Origin: Olivibacter oleidegradans | GTDB taxonomy: Bacteria > Bacteroidota > Bacteroidia > Sphingobacteriales > Sphingobacteriaceae | NCBI RefSeq assembly: GCF_042432805.1 | Contig: NZ_JBHLWO010000002.1 | Coordinates: 1,860,001 to 1,924,000, forward strand | Reading direction: 5' to 3' | DNA length: 64,000 bases | Shown: positions 43,046 to 52,093 of the stretch, piece by piece | How the letters are laid out: the number at the start of each line of letters is the position of its first letter | Numbering within the stretch: position 1 is the first letter of the stretch | Program-made: the position numbers and the translations under genes | Notes under the pieces: generated by a model | Seen by the model: the letters and a program-made list of their open reading frames with translations, nothing else | What the model was told of the DNA's origin: nothing | The model's database searches: none

Positions 43046-44383
43046 TTAGATCTTGTATTGTTCAATCTTTCTGTATAATGTCGCAATACCAATATCGAGT
43101 AAACGAGCAGCTTCCGCTTTATTTCCGTGTGTAAAAGCCAATACTTTTTGAATATGCAGCTTCTCCATGCTTTCAAGCGAAAAATTCGAAGATACAGTTG
43201 TATGCTGCAATTCGGGATGACGAACTTCGTACGGTAAGCTATCAACATTCAATACCCCGCTTTCATCCAGGATGACGCTGCGTTCGATAACATTTTTTAG
43301 TTCCCGAATATTTCCTTTCCATGGATAATGTTCCAAAGCCTGCAGGTAAGTGTGGCTTAATTTGACGATTCGTTTATTCGTTTTCAGGGCAAAAACTTCA
43401 GCAAAATTATTGGCAAGCAAAGCGATATCCTGCTTCCTTTCTCTGAGTGGCGGTAAAAAAATAGTAAATACCGAAAGTCGATAATAAAGATCACTTCTGA
43501 AAGTCCCTTTTTCAATCTCGTCTTCCAACTGTCTATTCGTAGCGGCAACAATACGGACGTCTACTTTTGTCGGCTCTGTTTCTCCAATTTTTAAAAATTC
43601 TCCCATTTCTAAAACTCTTAACAATTTAGCCTGTAAGTCAACAGCCATCTCTCCTATTTCATCTAAAAATAACGTCCCGCCGTTTGCTTCCTCAAATAAT
43701 CCCTTTTTATCTTTCAATGCACCTGTAAACGAACCCGCTTTATGACCAAAAAGTTCGCTTTCTAACAATTCTCTTCCAAAAGCAGCGCAGTTTAGAGCCA
43801 CGAAGTTTCTCTTATTTCGATTACTGGCTTGATGGATTGCTTGTGCAAACACTTCCTTGCCTGTTCCTGTCTCGCCTAATAGCAAAACAGTTGTATCTCC
43901 CTGAGCTACTTTTTTACCCCAATTAATAGCATCTATAATGGCAGGCGATCTCCCAATAATACTATCAAAATTATATTTCTTTGCGACCTGCTTTTCCAGC
44001 TGCTGTACTCTTTTTGCAAGCTGAGCTTTTTCAAATGCACGATGTAACAGGGGTATAATCTTATTGTTATCATCTCCCTTAGTGATATAATCAAATGCAC
44101 CATTTTTTATAGATTGTACACCGTCCGCAATATTCCCATAGGCTGTTAATAAAATAATTTCAGCAAAGGGCTGCTTTTCTTTGATACTTTCTATAAACTC
44201 CACCCCATTACCATCCGGCAATTTGACATCGCAAATCACTACATCAAACTCTTCACTTATGAGTTTTTTTCGAGCGCTTTTTAAACTATCTGCTTGTACA
44301 ACTTCAAAACCTTCCAACGCAATAATGCGAGCCGTAAGCTGGCGGAGCTTTTCCTCGTCGTCAATTAATAATACATGCTTCAC
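43046..44383 (-). CDS. Sigma-54-dependent response regulator (NtrC family)
   Basis: A 445-aa activator. Receiver domain 1-120 with acidic pocket D8-D9, phospho-acceptor D52 (VVICDVKLPDG) and K102. AAA+ domain about 140-370 with Walker A GETGTGKE (170-177), Walker B GTLFLDE (236-242) and the sigma-54 contact loop GSFTGA (217-222), which differs from the usual GAFTGA by Ala to Ser. The Fis-type HTH is at the end (NKAEAARLLDIGIATLYRKI). It would use ATP to open sigma-54 promoters when phosphorylated. No kinase gene is adjacent. In many Bacteroidota a regulator of this kind accompanies kdp genes (from memory), and a sigma-54-like site precedes kdp here, so the kdp-linked kinase is its best partner candidate. 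Confidence 0.95.
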   Translation of the reverse strand: MKHVLLIDDEEKLRQLTARIIALEGFEVVQADSLKSARKKLISEEFDVVICDVKLPDGNGVEFIESIKEKQPFAEIILLTAYGNIADGVQSIKNGAFDYITKGDDNNKIIPLLHRAFEKAQLAKRVQQLEKQVAKKYNFDSIIGRSPAIIDAINWGKKVAQGDTTVLLLGETGTGKEVFAQAIHQASNRNKRNFVALNCAAFGRELLESELFGHKAGSFTGALKDKKGLFEEANGGTLFLDEIGEMAVDLQAKLLRVLEMGEFLKIGETEPTKVDVRIVAATNRQLEDEIEKGTFRSDLYYRLSVFTIFLPPLRERKQDIALLANNFAEVFALKTNKRIVKLSHTYLQALEHYPWKGNIRELKNVIERSVILDESGVLNVDSLPYEVRHPELQHTTVSSNFSLESMEKLHIQKVLAFTHGNKAEAARLLDIGIATLYRKIEQYKI

Positions 44384-44833
44384 TTTCGAACAATTTAATT
44401 GGATACGGACAAATGGGATTGTCAGTTATCCTATCGAACAAACTTAGAGAAAATTGGACCATTCCCCAACATCCATAAGAATATTCGATTAAAATAGTAG
44501 TTCGCTGCTTTATCGGCACATGTGATGCGATCGTCGGGAAATCTATTCGGGATTGAGAGAAATCATTTTTATATACGATTGACAAGACATTAACGGGCAT
44601 TGTCAGCATAAAAATGTTCACTTATTATACAAAAATCGTGAAAAAAAAGAGAACGCAGCGCAATTGTTCCCATAAACCTAGCGTCTTGTAAAAAGAAGAA
44701 CGCGAATCTCGATCCAATTCATTAACACACTTGCGGTGAGGCAACTATGTATCTTTATTGTAAAGATGTGCGAAGTAAATATTAAGACACATTATGTAAC
44801 TTGTGAACAACTTAGCCTACAGAACTAAAACAT
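44384..44833. other. Intergenic region, 450 bases
   Basis: Divergent region between the sigma-54 regulator and a small rightward gene. It holds the regulator's promoter (44439-44469). Rightward, CTATGTATCTTTATTGTAA near 44744-44762 contains TATCTTTA, a one-mismatch -7 element for the small gene. I found no RNA gene, long repeat or additional ORF. Confidence 0.5.
44439..44469 (-). promoter_or_regulatory. Promoter of the sigma-54 response regulator gene
   Basis: On the minus strand TTG (44469-44467), a 20-base spacer, and TAAGTTTG (44446-44439) give a full Bacteroidota promoter about 50 bases before the start codon. The surrounding AACAAACTTAGAGAA recurs exactly at the map promoter (52910-52924). 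Confidence 0.65.
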
Positions 44834-45043
44834 ATGTGTAACAATTTACAAACTTTAAGCATTCTTCTGAATATCGAGATCCAAAACAACAATATTGGCA
44901 ACGTTCCTTACATTCCTTTGGGCGATCGCTACATCGTTACAGAAGACTACCTAACAAAAGAACTGGAGTTGAATGACCTTCACCTTTATCAATGGACAGT
45001 AAAATCGCTGAGTGAAATACTGAATTTCGCTGCTCGATTATGA
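44834..45043 (+). CDS. Hypothetical small protein, 69 aa
   Basis: Starts MCNNLQTLSILLNIEIQNNN, acidic, no signal peptide or membrane span. The second half (DRYIVTEDYLTKELELNDLHLYQW) has a regular amphipathic pattern. Codon use looks like that of the neighbours, and it lies 132 bases ahead of the cyclase gene in the same direction. No family recognised. The gap after it contains a hairpin, so co-transcription with the cyclase is uncertain. Confidence 0.45.
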   Translation: MCNNLQTLSILLNIEIQNNNIGNVPYIPLGDRYIVTEDYLTKELELNDLHLYQWTVKSLSEILNFAARL

Positions 45044-45112
45044 ATAAAACCCAACCTCTTTCTTTTCTCTGTTTTTTGAAGCAAACAAAAGCTAAAAATG
45101 TCTTATTTTCGA

Positions 45113-45132
45113 CTAAATGCTCATGCATTTAG
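45113..45132 (+). terminator. Short hairpin between the 69-aa gene and the cyclase gene
   Basis: Perfect 8-bp stem CTAAATGC / GCATTTAG with TCAT loop. No T run follows, so it may be a pause or mRNA-end structure rather than a full terminator. Confidence 0.3.
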
Positions 45133-45175
45133 CTAATACACAGATCTTGGAACAACGACACACACAACAGAACGA

Positions 45176-46285
45176 ATGAAAAGGGGAACATTTCTAAAAC
45201 TGAGACAATTAGGACTCATCATTATTATATGGATGTTCATTGGCTTTATAATAGCTATATATGATCATTTAGTGTTGCATACCCAAGTATCGCTAGGTAC
45301 GACGGCCAATTATTCCTTCTTTATTTCCGTACTTAGGAATATAGGAGCGGGTCTCATTGGTGCGCTATTGGGTGGCAGTATACTCGTTTTTTACATCAAC
45401 GAAAAGTTCAGAGATAAACCTTATGGTTATACCATTTTAATTGTGATTATATGTTTTGTGCTTATCGTCGGTATCATTACACTTGTTATGGGTCTAACAA
45501 TCGTACCCTATCAATTGAAAAGGCCACTATCCGATCCCGCCACGCGACAGGCGGTTGTTTCGTTCATGACAGATAGTTATCCACTAAAGAATGGCTTGGT
45601 TTGGGCCTTCATTGTCGCGCTCACCCAGTTTCTTCTACAGGTGAGCAGTAAATTCGGACATGAAACATTTCTCCATATTTTGACAGGCAAATACAATACG
45701 CCCAAGGCTGAAAAGCGCATTTTTATGTTTCTGGATTTAAATGCATCCACCACCATAGCAGAGCGGTTAGGTAACGAACGGTACCATTCGCTTCTTAAAG
45801 ATTTTTTTGCTGATATTACCAACCCAATTCTTGAAAACAAGGGAAATATCTATCAATATGTTGGAGATGAAGTAGTAGTAGCATGGAGCTACAAGGATGG
45901 CTTGGAAAAGTCTCACTGCCTTCGTTGCTTTTTCGATATAAAGATGACTATTGAAGATAAGAAAGACAGGTACGAACAATTGTATGGTTTGGTGCCAACC
46001 TTTAAAGCGGGTATTCATTCGGGTAATGTCATCGCGGGTGAAATAGGTGTTGTTAAAAGAGATATCACCTACTCAGGTGACGTGTTGAACACGACTTCTC
46101 GTATATTGGGGAAGTGCGGAGAATTTAAGGAAGAAGTAATCATCAGTGCCGATTTACTATCTCTGTTGAATAGCGCCAAGGAATACAGCAGCAAACTGTT
46201 GGGTAGCATACGATTACGGGGAAAAGAACGAGAAGTAGCTATTCTCGCACTTTTACCCAACTCGATCGATTCAGCTGGCAGCTAA
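45176..46285 (+). CDS. Membrane-anchored class III nucleotide cyclase
   Basis: A 369-aa protein. Four membrane spans (about 12-31, 47-73, 84-110, 139-157) precede a class III cyclase domain (about 180-345). Metal-binding Asp residues are D187 in FLDLNAST and D231 in YVGDEVVV. The family segment HSGNVIAGEIG and SGDVLNTTSRI (N305, R309) are present. At the two purine-selecting positions I read Q227 and T298 instead of the K/D or K/T pair of standard adenylate cyclases, so cAMP production is likely but not certain. The last 15 bases overlap the end of the convergent ada gene. Confidence 0.85.
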   Translation: MKRGTFLKLRQLGLIIIIWMFIGFIIAIYDHLVLHTQVSLGTTANYSFFISVLRNIGAGLIGALLGGSILVFYINEKFRDKPYGYTILIVIICFVLIVGIITLVMGLTIVPYQLKRPLSDPATRQAVVSFMTDSYPLKNGLVWAFIVALTQFLLQVSSKFGHETFLHILTGKYNTPKAEKRIFMFLDLNASTTIAERLGNERYHSLLKDFFADITNPILENKGNIYQYVGDEVVVAWSYKDGLEKSHCLRCFFDIKMTIEDKKDRYEQLYGLVPTFKAGIHSGNVIAGEIGVVKRDITYSGDVLNTTSRILGKCGEFKEEVIISADLLSLLNSAKEYSSKLLGSIRLRGKEREVAILALLPNSIDSAGS

Positions 46286-47317
46286 TTCATTTTCCAGTTC
46301 GAGTAAAGCTCTTTTTCGCCAGATGCCACCTCCATAGCCCGTTAGCTGTCCATCTGATCCGATCACCCGATGGCAGGGAATCAAGATGGATACCCTATTC
46401 ATACCATTTGCGTTTGCAACAGCTCTAATAGAAGCTTCCTTTTCCATCATTTTCGTCTGCTCCTTATAAGAGACGGTTTGACCATAGGGTATACGTTGAA
46501 GGGTGTTCCAAACTAGATTTTGGAAATTTGTGCCTGGTGTAAAAAGCGGGACCGTAAACTGTTTTCGCTGGCCGGCAAAATATTCGGCCAATTCAATTTC
46601 CAACTGTCTGATATGCAAGTTATCACCTTGCATGATAGTTGCATTTAGCCTTTTAGAAAGTGCTTTAAATTCCGTTTCAAGCATCTTTCTATCCGTAAAC
46701 TCCAACAAGCAAATTCCCTCCGTAACAGCACAGGCAACCATGGTTCCGAGTGGTGTTTCCAGACGTTTCAAATCAATTACTCGTTGCTCCTTTGATTGCT
46801 TGGGAGATACCCCGAAAATTGATTTAAATGAATCTCCAAACCCGCTCAACGATTCGTATCCCACATCAAAGGCCGTTGCTGTAATAGATTCACCTCTTTG
46901 AATACGCTTGAAAGCATGGTTGATGCGAAACATTCTTTGATATGCCTGAAAAGTCATACCATGGTTTTTTAAAAACCAGCGTCTCATCGTACTGGGTTCA
47001 ACACCCATTTGCAACAAATCACTGTCTCTGAATTTCCTAGTGGGATTTTCAGCAAGTTGATTCAGGATATTCCTTATGCCATCAGGTGTCATATTATATT
47101 TTTCTAAGGGATGACACACTTTGCAAGGCCGATACCCCTTCATTATGGCCTCTTTTGCGGTTTTAAAAAATTCAACGTTTTCTTTCTTTGGTTTCCGTGC
47201 AGTACAAGTGGGGCGACAAAAAATACCGGTCGTCTTTACGGCCGTGAAAAAGATCCCTTCAAAAGAGGAATCTTTGTTTACGGCAGCTTCATACATTAGA
47301 TCTATTGTTAATTGCAT
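46271..47317 (-). CDS. ada: Bifunctional Ada: DNA alkylation repair and transcriptional activator
   Basis: A 348-aa protein with the full Ada layout. The zinc/phosphotriester domain has C34, C38, C65 and C68 (E. coli Ada: 38, 42, 69, 72). An AraC-type HTH region (about 85-180, LLQMGVEPSTMRRWFLKNHG, ITATAFDVGYESLSGFGDSF) follows. The C-terminal methylguanine methyltransferase has active-site C315 in ILIPCHRVIG. It removes methyl groups from O6-methylguanine and phosphotriesters irreversibly and, once methylated at the N-terminus, activates its own gene. It overlaps the cyclase gene tail to tail by 15 bases. Confidence 0.96.
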   Translation of the reverse strand: MQLTIDLMYEAAVNKDSSFEGIFFTAVKTTGIFCRPTCTARKPKKENVEFFKTAKEAIMKGYRPCKVCHPLEKYNMTPDGIRNILNQLAENPTRKFRDSDLLQMGVEPSTMRRWFLKNHGMTFQAYQRMFRINHAFKRIQRGESITATAFDVGYESLSGFGDSFKSIFGVSPKQSKEQRVIDLKRLETPLGTMVACAVTEGICLLEFTDRKMLETEFKALSKRLNATIMQGDNLHIRQLEIELAEYFAGQRKQFTVPLFTPGTNFQNLVWNTLQRIPYGQTVSYKEQTKMMEKEASIRAVANANGMNRVSILIPCHRVIGSDGQLTGYGGGIWRKRALLELENELAAS

Positions 47318-47389
47318 AATACTGTATTTAATAGATCAAAAATAGCTCAATCGACAACATAGGCACAACCGAAAACTTAACAAGTATTT

Positions 47390-50300
47390 TTAGGAGATCA
47401 GCTTCAATAGATCGCCTTCGCTTTTTACTTTTCCTTGCTCAACCAGTAGCTCGATTGCACGCGCAACTTCATTTCGTACTTCTTCTGTCAATCTACCGAA
47501 GCCCAGCGCTCTGCTAACAAGCGGGAAGAGTGCTTCCGGTACAATAGCAATGGAACGGTCAATTATTTGCAAAACAGCAAATGCTATCTCCTCGGGTGCG
47601 ATATATTGAATCTTTTTTGATGTTGCAGGCAAATTAGTCCGATCTCTTACCGGCGGCTCATTTTGCTTGCCTCTCCACAAAAAATCACCTACGCGCCGGA
47701 TGGTTCTTTTCTTTTCCGCTAAATGACTAGCTATCGTTAAAGTGTCTCGCATGCGTGCTCCTAATTTTGAAACGCCAACGGCATTTACAATACGTCTAGC
47801 CATCTCTTCAAAGTGAATCGGTCCTTCAATTTTCACTATATATTCTACCCATTCAACAATCTCTTCAAGAGGATGCTGATGTAGGTTAAGACTCGATGAC
47901 ATCTTCGGTAATTCTGCGATTTCGTAGAGCTCAAAAGATGCGGAACTCGGTTCAACCAGCTCTTCACGCATTAGGTCAGTAAACTCTTCTCTATACGTGG
48001 CTTCGGAAACATCTTCCATCAGGGACTTTCCTTGAGCTTCTTCAATAGCTTCCAGCAAAGCCTGCAATTCTCTAGCTGGATTTCTGTACCAGCTAACGCT
48101 CCACACGCGGTATAGGTTCCAACCCATATTGGTTAATACCTGTTCCCGCAAGCGATCCCGATCGCGTGCTGATCTTGCCTTCGCGTAGTTCTCGCCATCA
48201 CATTGAATTCCAAGAATATAACGATCCGGATATTTTGAGTCAATCACCGCCAAATCCAGATAAAAGCCAGCTGTACCAACGTTTTTTCTTACATGATATC
48301 CCTTTTCTTCCAAACTGCTTTTTACGAGGTCTTCAAAAGGAGTTTTTGCTACAAGTTCGGACTCGTCCTTTGCTAAGAAATCTCCATGTTGCGCAAAGTG
48401 TAAAAAGCGCTTGAGCGTGTAGATTCCTCTTTTATTCGATCGATTTAAATCAATATCCTCCGCTGTAATATTGGTAAACACCTCACATCTCATCTTGGCG
48501 CGTGTGATTAACACATTCAGTCGCCGTTCGCCCCCATCGTTATTAAGCGGTCCAAAATTCATCAACAATTTGTCATCTTCACTGCGACCATAACCCACAC
48601 TGATAAAAATCACATCCCGTTCATCTCCTTGAACATTCTCAAGGTTTTTTATAAAAAAGGGCTCGTTGGAGTGACTTTTAAAAAAACCTTCCATTTCAGG
48701 CTGCTTACGCCTCCTAATTTCCAAAGCCAGCTGGATAGCCTGCATTTGTGTTGAACTGAATGCAACGACGCCCAAAGTAAGATGAGCATGTTCTGCGGCA
48801 TGCGACATAACCGCGTCGGCCACGGCTTCTGCCTCCAGCGGATTGGTACGGGTTTTTCCTCGATCATATAAGGCATTCTCTAAATAATGATATTTTAGGC
48901 CCATATGAAACGCTGAGCCGGGACTCGGAAAAACCACTAATTTGTTTTCGTAGAACTCTCGGTTCGACAAACCGATAAGTGCTTCATGTCGACTTCGATA
49001 GTGCCAACGTAGCATCGACTGGGATGCTCCCTGCCCTTCACATAATCCCAATATACTTTGCACATCTGCCGTAATATTCTCCTCTTCTTCCAAATCATTG
49101 TTCATTGTATCAAAGAAACTTGTCGGTGGCAGTTGCTTACTGTCTCCTACTACTACCAACTGTTTTGCACGCAGAATAGCTCCTATAGCTTCAACAGGAC
49201 GCACTTGGCTCGCCTCGTCAAAAATTACCAAATCAAAATCTACACTTGACGGCGGTAAAAAATTAGCAATCGAAAGCGGACTCATCATGAACACGGGTTT
49301 AATCGCTTGGATTGCCAGTCCAGCTTCTTGCATAAGCCGCCTAATAGGCATATGCCGCGCCTTTTTATTGAACTCGGTTCGTAAGACATTTACTTGCCCA
49401 CCGGCCTCCTGCCTTGGAATATCTTCCCAATGTTTTAAGGCTACCAAGGCCCTATGGTATTGTTGATTCAGCAAGTCGAGCTTCTTGAACTTCGATAAAG
49501 TTTCTTCATGACTGTTTTTTTCAAACTTTCGCAAGGCAGGTTCATTGAACATGACCTGTTCAATAAGCAACTCGTACCAAGTTTTTTGTAGTGCTGTTTT
49601 AAGATGATCCTTTGCCTCCGGCCAAAATTGAGCAACAACCGTAATCCGCTTCAAGTCGAGTTCTTCTGCTTGTTGCGTTAAATTATTCCACGCAATTGCA
49701 TCGTTGATCTTAACGAAGTTGTTATTCCATCTATTTAAAAGATCCAACTGAATGGAAAAATCTTCGGCCAATAAGCCCTTCTCAAACTTTTTTTGGTCAT
49801 CATAGGCAAGTCGTTCCAAAACCTCCCGCAACTTTCTATGCTGCTGTTCCAATAAATCTGTTAGAACCTTTACGTTATTTTGAGCAACTGACGGTTCATT
49901 GTAGCGATTTAAATAAGAAAGCAAACAAGCAGGGTACTTTTCTTCTAACACGTCTTGATGTACTTGTGATAAAAAAGCAGCAATGCGTGTCATGGTAACG
50001 AAATCTGATTTCTCTCGTTTCCAAGTTGTTCCAAAAAGCTTCTCTGCTAAGTCCTGATATTCCAATAAACTCTTTCTTAAGCGTTTTACTTCCAGTATCG
50101 CATTGACGTAATTTAATCGTGTGTTTATGTCGTCGGGAAGTGTTGTCCGACAGATTACAGCAAGCTGTTTCGTACTTTTTCTGTAGTCACTGATCAAAAA
50201 GCGATACCATTTCCTTCCATGGCTCATCAAACACTGTCTGATCGCTAAAACTTCTTGCTCCCAAGCTTCAGGTAATAATACCGACTCATATTGTCGATAA

Positions 50301-52060
50301 ATTGCTGATAGCCTTTCGCCGGCCTCTATAAATTCGCGGATGTCTTCCTGCTCGGTGATCCATTTTTTTGATAATACGTCTACATTGTCCAATTGGGGCG
50401 CTTTACCTACAATATCAAAAAGAGCAATGAGCAAACGGATGTCATCCGTATTTTTTGGAGCTCTTAGGACCTTCATATCTTCACCTAAGCGCTGCCCTTG
50501 ATACAGGAGATCTTCACTCGCTTTCTTACTTCCCTGCAGCAACGCGCGGATTTCGTCATGTTCATGTGGTAACAAAACCTCTAGGCCACTGCCCCAAAAC
50601 AGTAATTCCGCCGGTATACCAATCTCCCGCAAACTTGCCTGAACGCGTTCAGCAAAGGCTTCGGCCTTTCGCATGCGTTCCGCATCCCAACTTTGCAAAT
50701 CATCCAATGGTATTTTCGGCAACTTGAGGTTACCGATGGCATCCTGTATAGCCATTAGATGCCCAATAACTTTGTGCGGCGTCAACTCACTCTTTTCAAC
50801 AAAGGTATTAATAGCTTGACAGTATGCGTTGAGCTCATCTTTATATTCGCTGAGCAGGCTGACCTCTCGCTCTAAGTGGGCAAGAGCAGGTCGTCCTAAA
50901 TCCATTGTACGCCGCAACTCCTCATGTAGCTCTTTTTTATTGCTTTTATGACTATGCAACTCAATACAGGCATCACCGAGATTGATCATATCCAATCTCC
51001 TCTTCACCACTTCCAAAGCTGCTAGCTTCTCCGCTACAAACAAGACCTTCTTACCCTGTCCGATTGCATTAGCGATCATATTGGTGATGGTTTGCGATTT
51101 ACCGGTTCCGGGAGGCCCCTGAATTATCATATTCTTTCCTTCATTAACAGCAAGCAGGGCGAGCAATTGCGAGCTATCAGCATCCATCACATGAAAAATC
51201 TTGGCCGCTTCCGGATACTTATCCAAGTCATGTTCCTCATTGGCTGTCGGCGCAGACTCCTTAAAACCATCCGTAAACAGTGCCTGTAAAAGCGGTTGGT
51301 TCGCGGGCTTATTTCCCGATGGCCATGGATCGCTGTCGAGATCATGGTAGATCATAAATTTCCCAAATGAGAAAAATGCAAGCTCAATATGGTCTCGATC
51401 TATCTTCCAATTGGCCTGACTGCGAATAGATTTTTCAACGACATCGAAATAGGCATCCATACCAAAGTCTTCGATATCCCCCATATCCGGAATTACAACA
51501 TGAAAATCAGACAGCATTTTCGCCTGTAACGATAAATTTGCACCAACCTCACCTCCTGAATACCGTAATCGAAAACGTTCTTGGGCACTGGATCGCTCGA
51601 GTGATACGGGTATTAAAACCAAGGGAGCATGACGAACTTCATCGGATTGATTACTTTCGGTCCAATGAAGCATACCGAGTGCTAGATAAAGCGTGTTTAC
51701 ACCCTGTTCCTCGATACAGGTACGAGCGTAATAAAAAGTATTTAATAATTTAGTTTGTAAGCGACTAACCAGTTCGTCTGTTTGCAGTTTTGTATCTAAG
51801 TAGGCATTTTCCGGTACTTCCGCATGTAATTCAGCCGGTAGAGACAAACCATTATTTCGGGCTTCCTTTTCGGATAGGCCAATAAAGCTCAAGGCTTTTC
51901 CTTGCCTTACTAACACTTCATATATAGCGGTACTTTTTTCGTGAATAATATGTAAACCCCTACTTTTCGACACCCGATAGTTTAGTAACGGGTTGCGTAA
52001 TCCTAAATCTAAAAGTTCTTTACGGGCAGATTCGAGGCGGGCTAAGACAATTTCATTCAT
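47390..52060 (-). CDS. Hhe-like DUF4011-SF1 helicase-Vsr-type nuclease-DUF3320 protein
   Basis: A 1556-aa single polypeptide. Residues about 1-250 match the DUF4011 type (SARKELLDLGLRNPLLNYRV). A superfamily 1 helicase follows with Walker A GPPGTGKS (315-322), Walker B FDEASQ near 946, motif III VVGDSKQLPP, and motifs V/VI (VQGDERDVIFIS, LNVLITRAK). About 1241-1340 is a Vsr/MTES_1575-like endonuclease (LDLAVID, IQCDGENY, ARDRDRLREQVL, GWNLYRVWS). DUF3320 lies near 1397-1455. DUF4011-helicase-Vsr is, from memory, the architecture of the single-gene Hhe anti-phage system. It stands alone, with map next door and no other defence gene, so a general DNA-repair role is the alternative. Full length, no frameshift. 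Confidence 0.88.
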   Translation of the reverse strand: MNEIVLARLESARKELLDLGLRNPLLNYRVSKSRGLHIIHEKSTAIYEVLVRQGKALSFIGLSEKEARNNGLSLPAELHAEVPENAYLDTKLQTDELVSRLQTKLLNTFYYARTCIEEQGVNTLYLALGMLHWTESNQSDEVRHAPLVLIPVSLERSSAQERFRLRYSGGEVGANLSLQAKMLSDFHVVIPDMGDIEDFGMDAYFDVVEKSIRSQANWKIDRDHIELAFFSFGKFMIYHDLDSDPWPSGNKPANQPLLQALFTDGFKESAPTANEEHDLDKYPEAAKIFHVMDADSSQLLALLAVNEGKNMIIQGPPGTGKSQTITNMIANAIGQGKKVLFVAEKLAALEVVKRRLDMINLGDACIELHSHKSNKKELHEELRRTMDLGRPALAHLEREVSLLSEYKDELNAYCQAINTFVEKSELTPHKVIGHLMAIQDAIGNLKLPKIPLDDLQSWDAERMRKAEAFAERVQASLREIGIPAELLFWGSGLEVLLPHEHDEIRALLQGSKKASEDLLYQGQRLGEDMKVLRAPKNTDDIRLLIALFDIVGKAPQLDNVDVLSKKWITEQEDIREFIEAGERLSAIYRQYESVLLPEAWEQEVLAIRQCLMSHGRKWYRFLISDYRKSTKQLAVICRTTLPDDINTRLNYVNAILEVKRLRKSLLEYQDLAEKLFGTTWKREKSDFVTMTRIAAFLSQVHQDVLEEKYPACLLSYLNRYNEPSVAQNNVKVLTDLLEQQHRKLREVLERLAYDDQKKFEKGLLAEDFSIQLDLLNRWNNNFVKINDAIAWNNLTQQAEELDLKRITVVAQFWPEAKDHLKTALQKTWYELLIEQVMFNEPALRKFEKNSHEETLSKFKKLDLLNQQYHRALVALKHWEDIPRQEAGGQVNVLRTEFNKKARHMPIRRLMQEAGLAIQAIKPVFMMSPLSIANFLPPSSVDFDLVIFDEASQVRPVEAIGAILRAKQLVVVGDSKQLPPTSFFDTMNNDLEEEENITADVQSILGLCEGQGASQSMLRWHYRSRHEALIGLSNREFYENKLVVFPSPGSAFHMGLKYHYLENALYDRGKTRTNPLEAEAVADAVMSHAAEHAHLTLGVVAFSSTQMQAIQLALEIRRRKQPEMEGFFKSHSNEPFFIKNLENVQGDERDVIFISVGYGRSEDDKLLMNFGPLNNDGGERRLNVLITRAKMRCEVFTNITAEDIDLNRSNKRGIYTLKRFLHFAQHGDFLAKDESELVAKTPFEDLVKSSLEEKGYHVRKNVGTAGFYLDLAVIDSKYPDRYILGIQCDGENYAKARSARDRDRLREQVLTNMGWNLYRVWSVSWYRNPARELQALLEAIEEAQGKSLMEDVSEATYREEFTDLMREELVEPSSASFELYEIAELPKMSSSLNLHQHPLEEIVEWVEYIVKIEGPIHFEEMARRIVNAVGVSKLGARMRDTLTIASHLAEKKRTIRRVGDFLWRGKQNEPPVRDRTNLPATSKKIQYIAPEEIAFAVLQIIDRSIAIVPEALFPLVSRALGFGRLTEEVRNEVARAIELLVEQGKVKSEGDLLKLIS

Positions 52061-52093
52061 AACATCTTTTATTTCAGACGTGGGATAAGGCGA

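Noticed and set aside
46271..46285. Overlap of cyclase and ada genes as a sign of a frameshift
   Set aside because: It is a short tail-to-tail overlap; both C-termini look complete.
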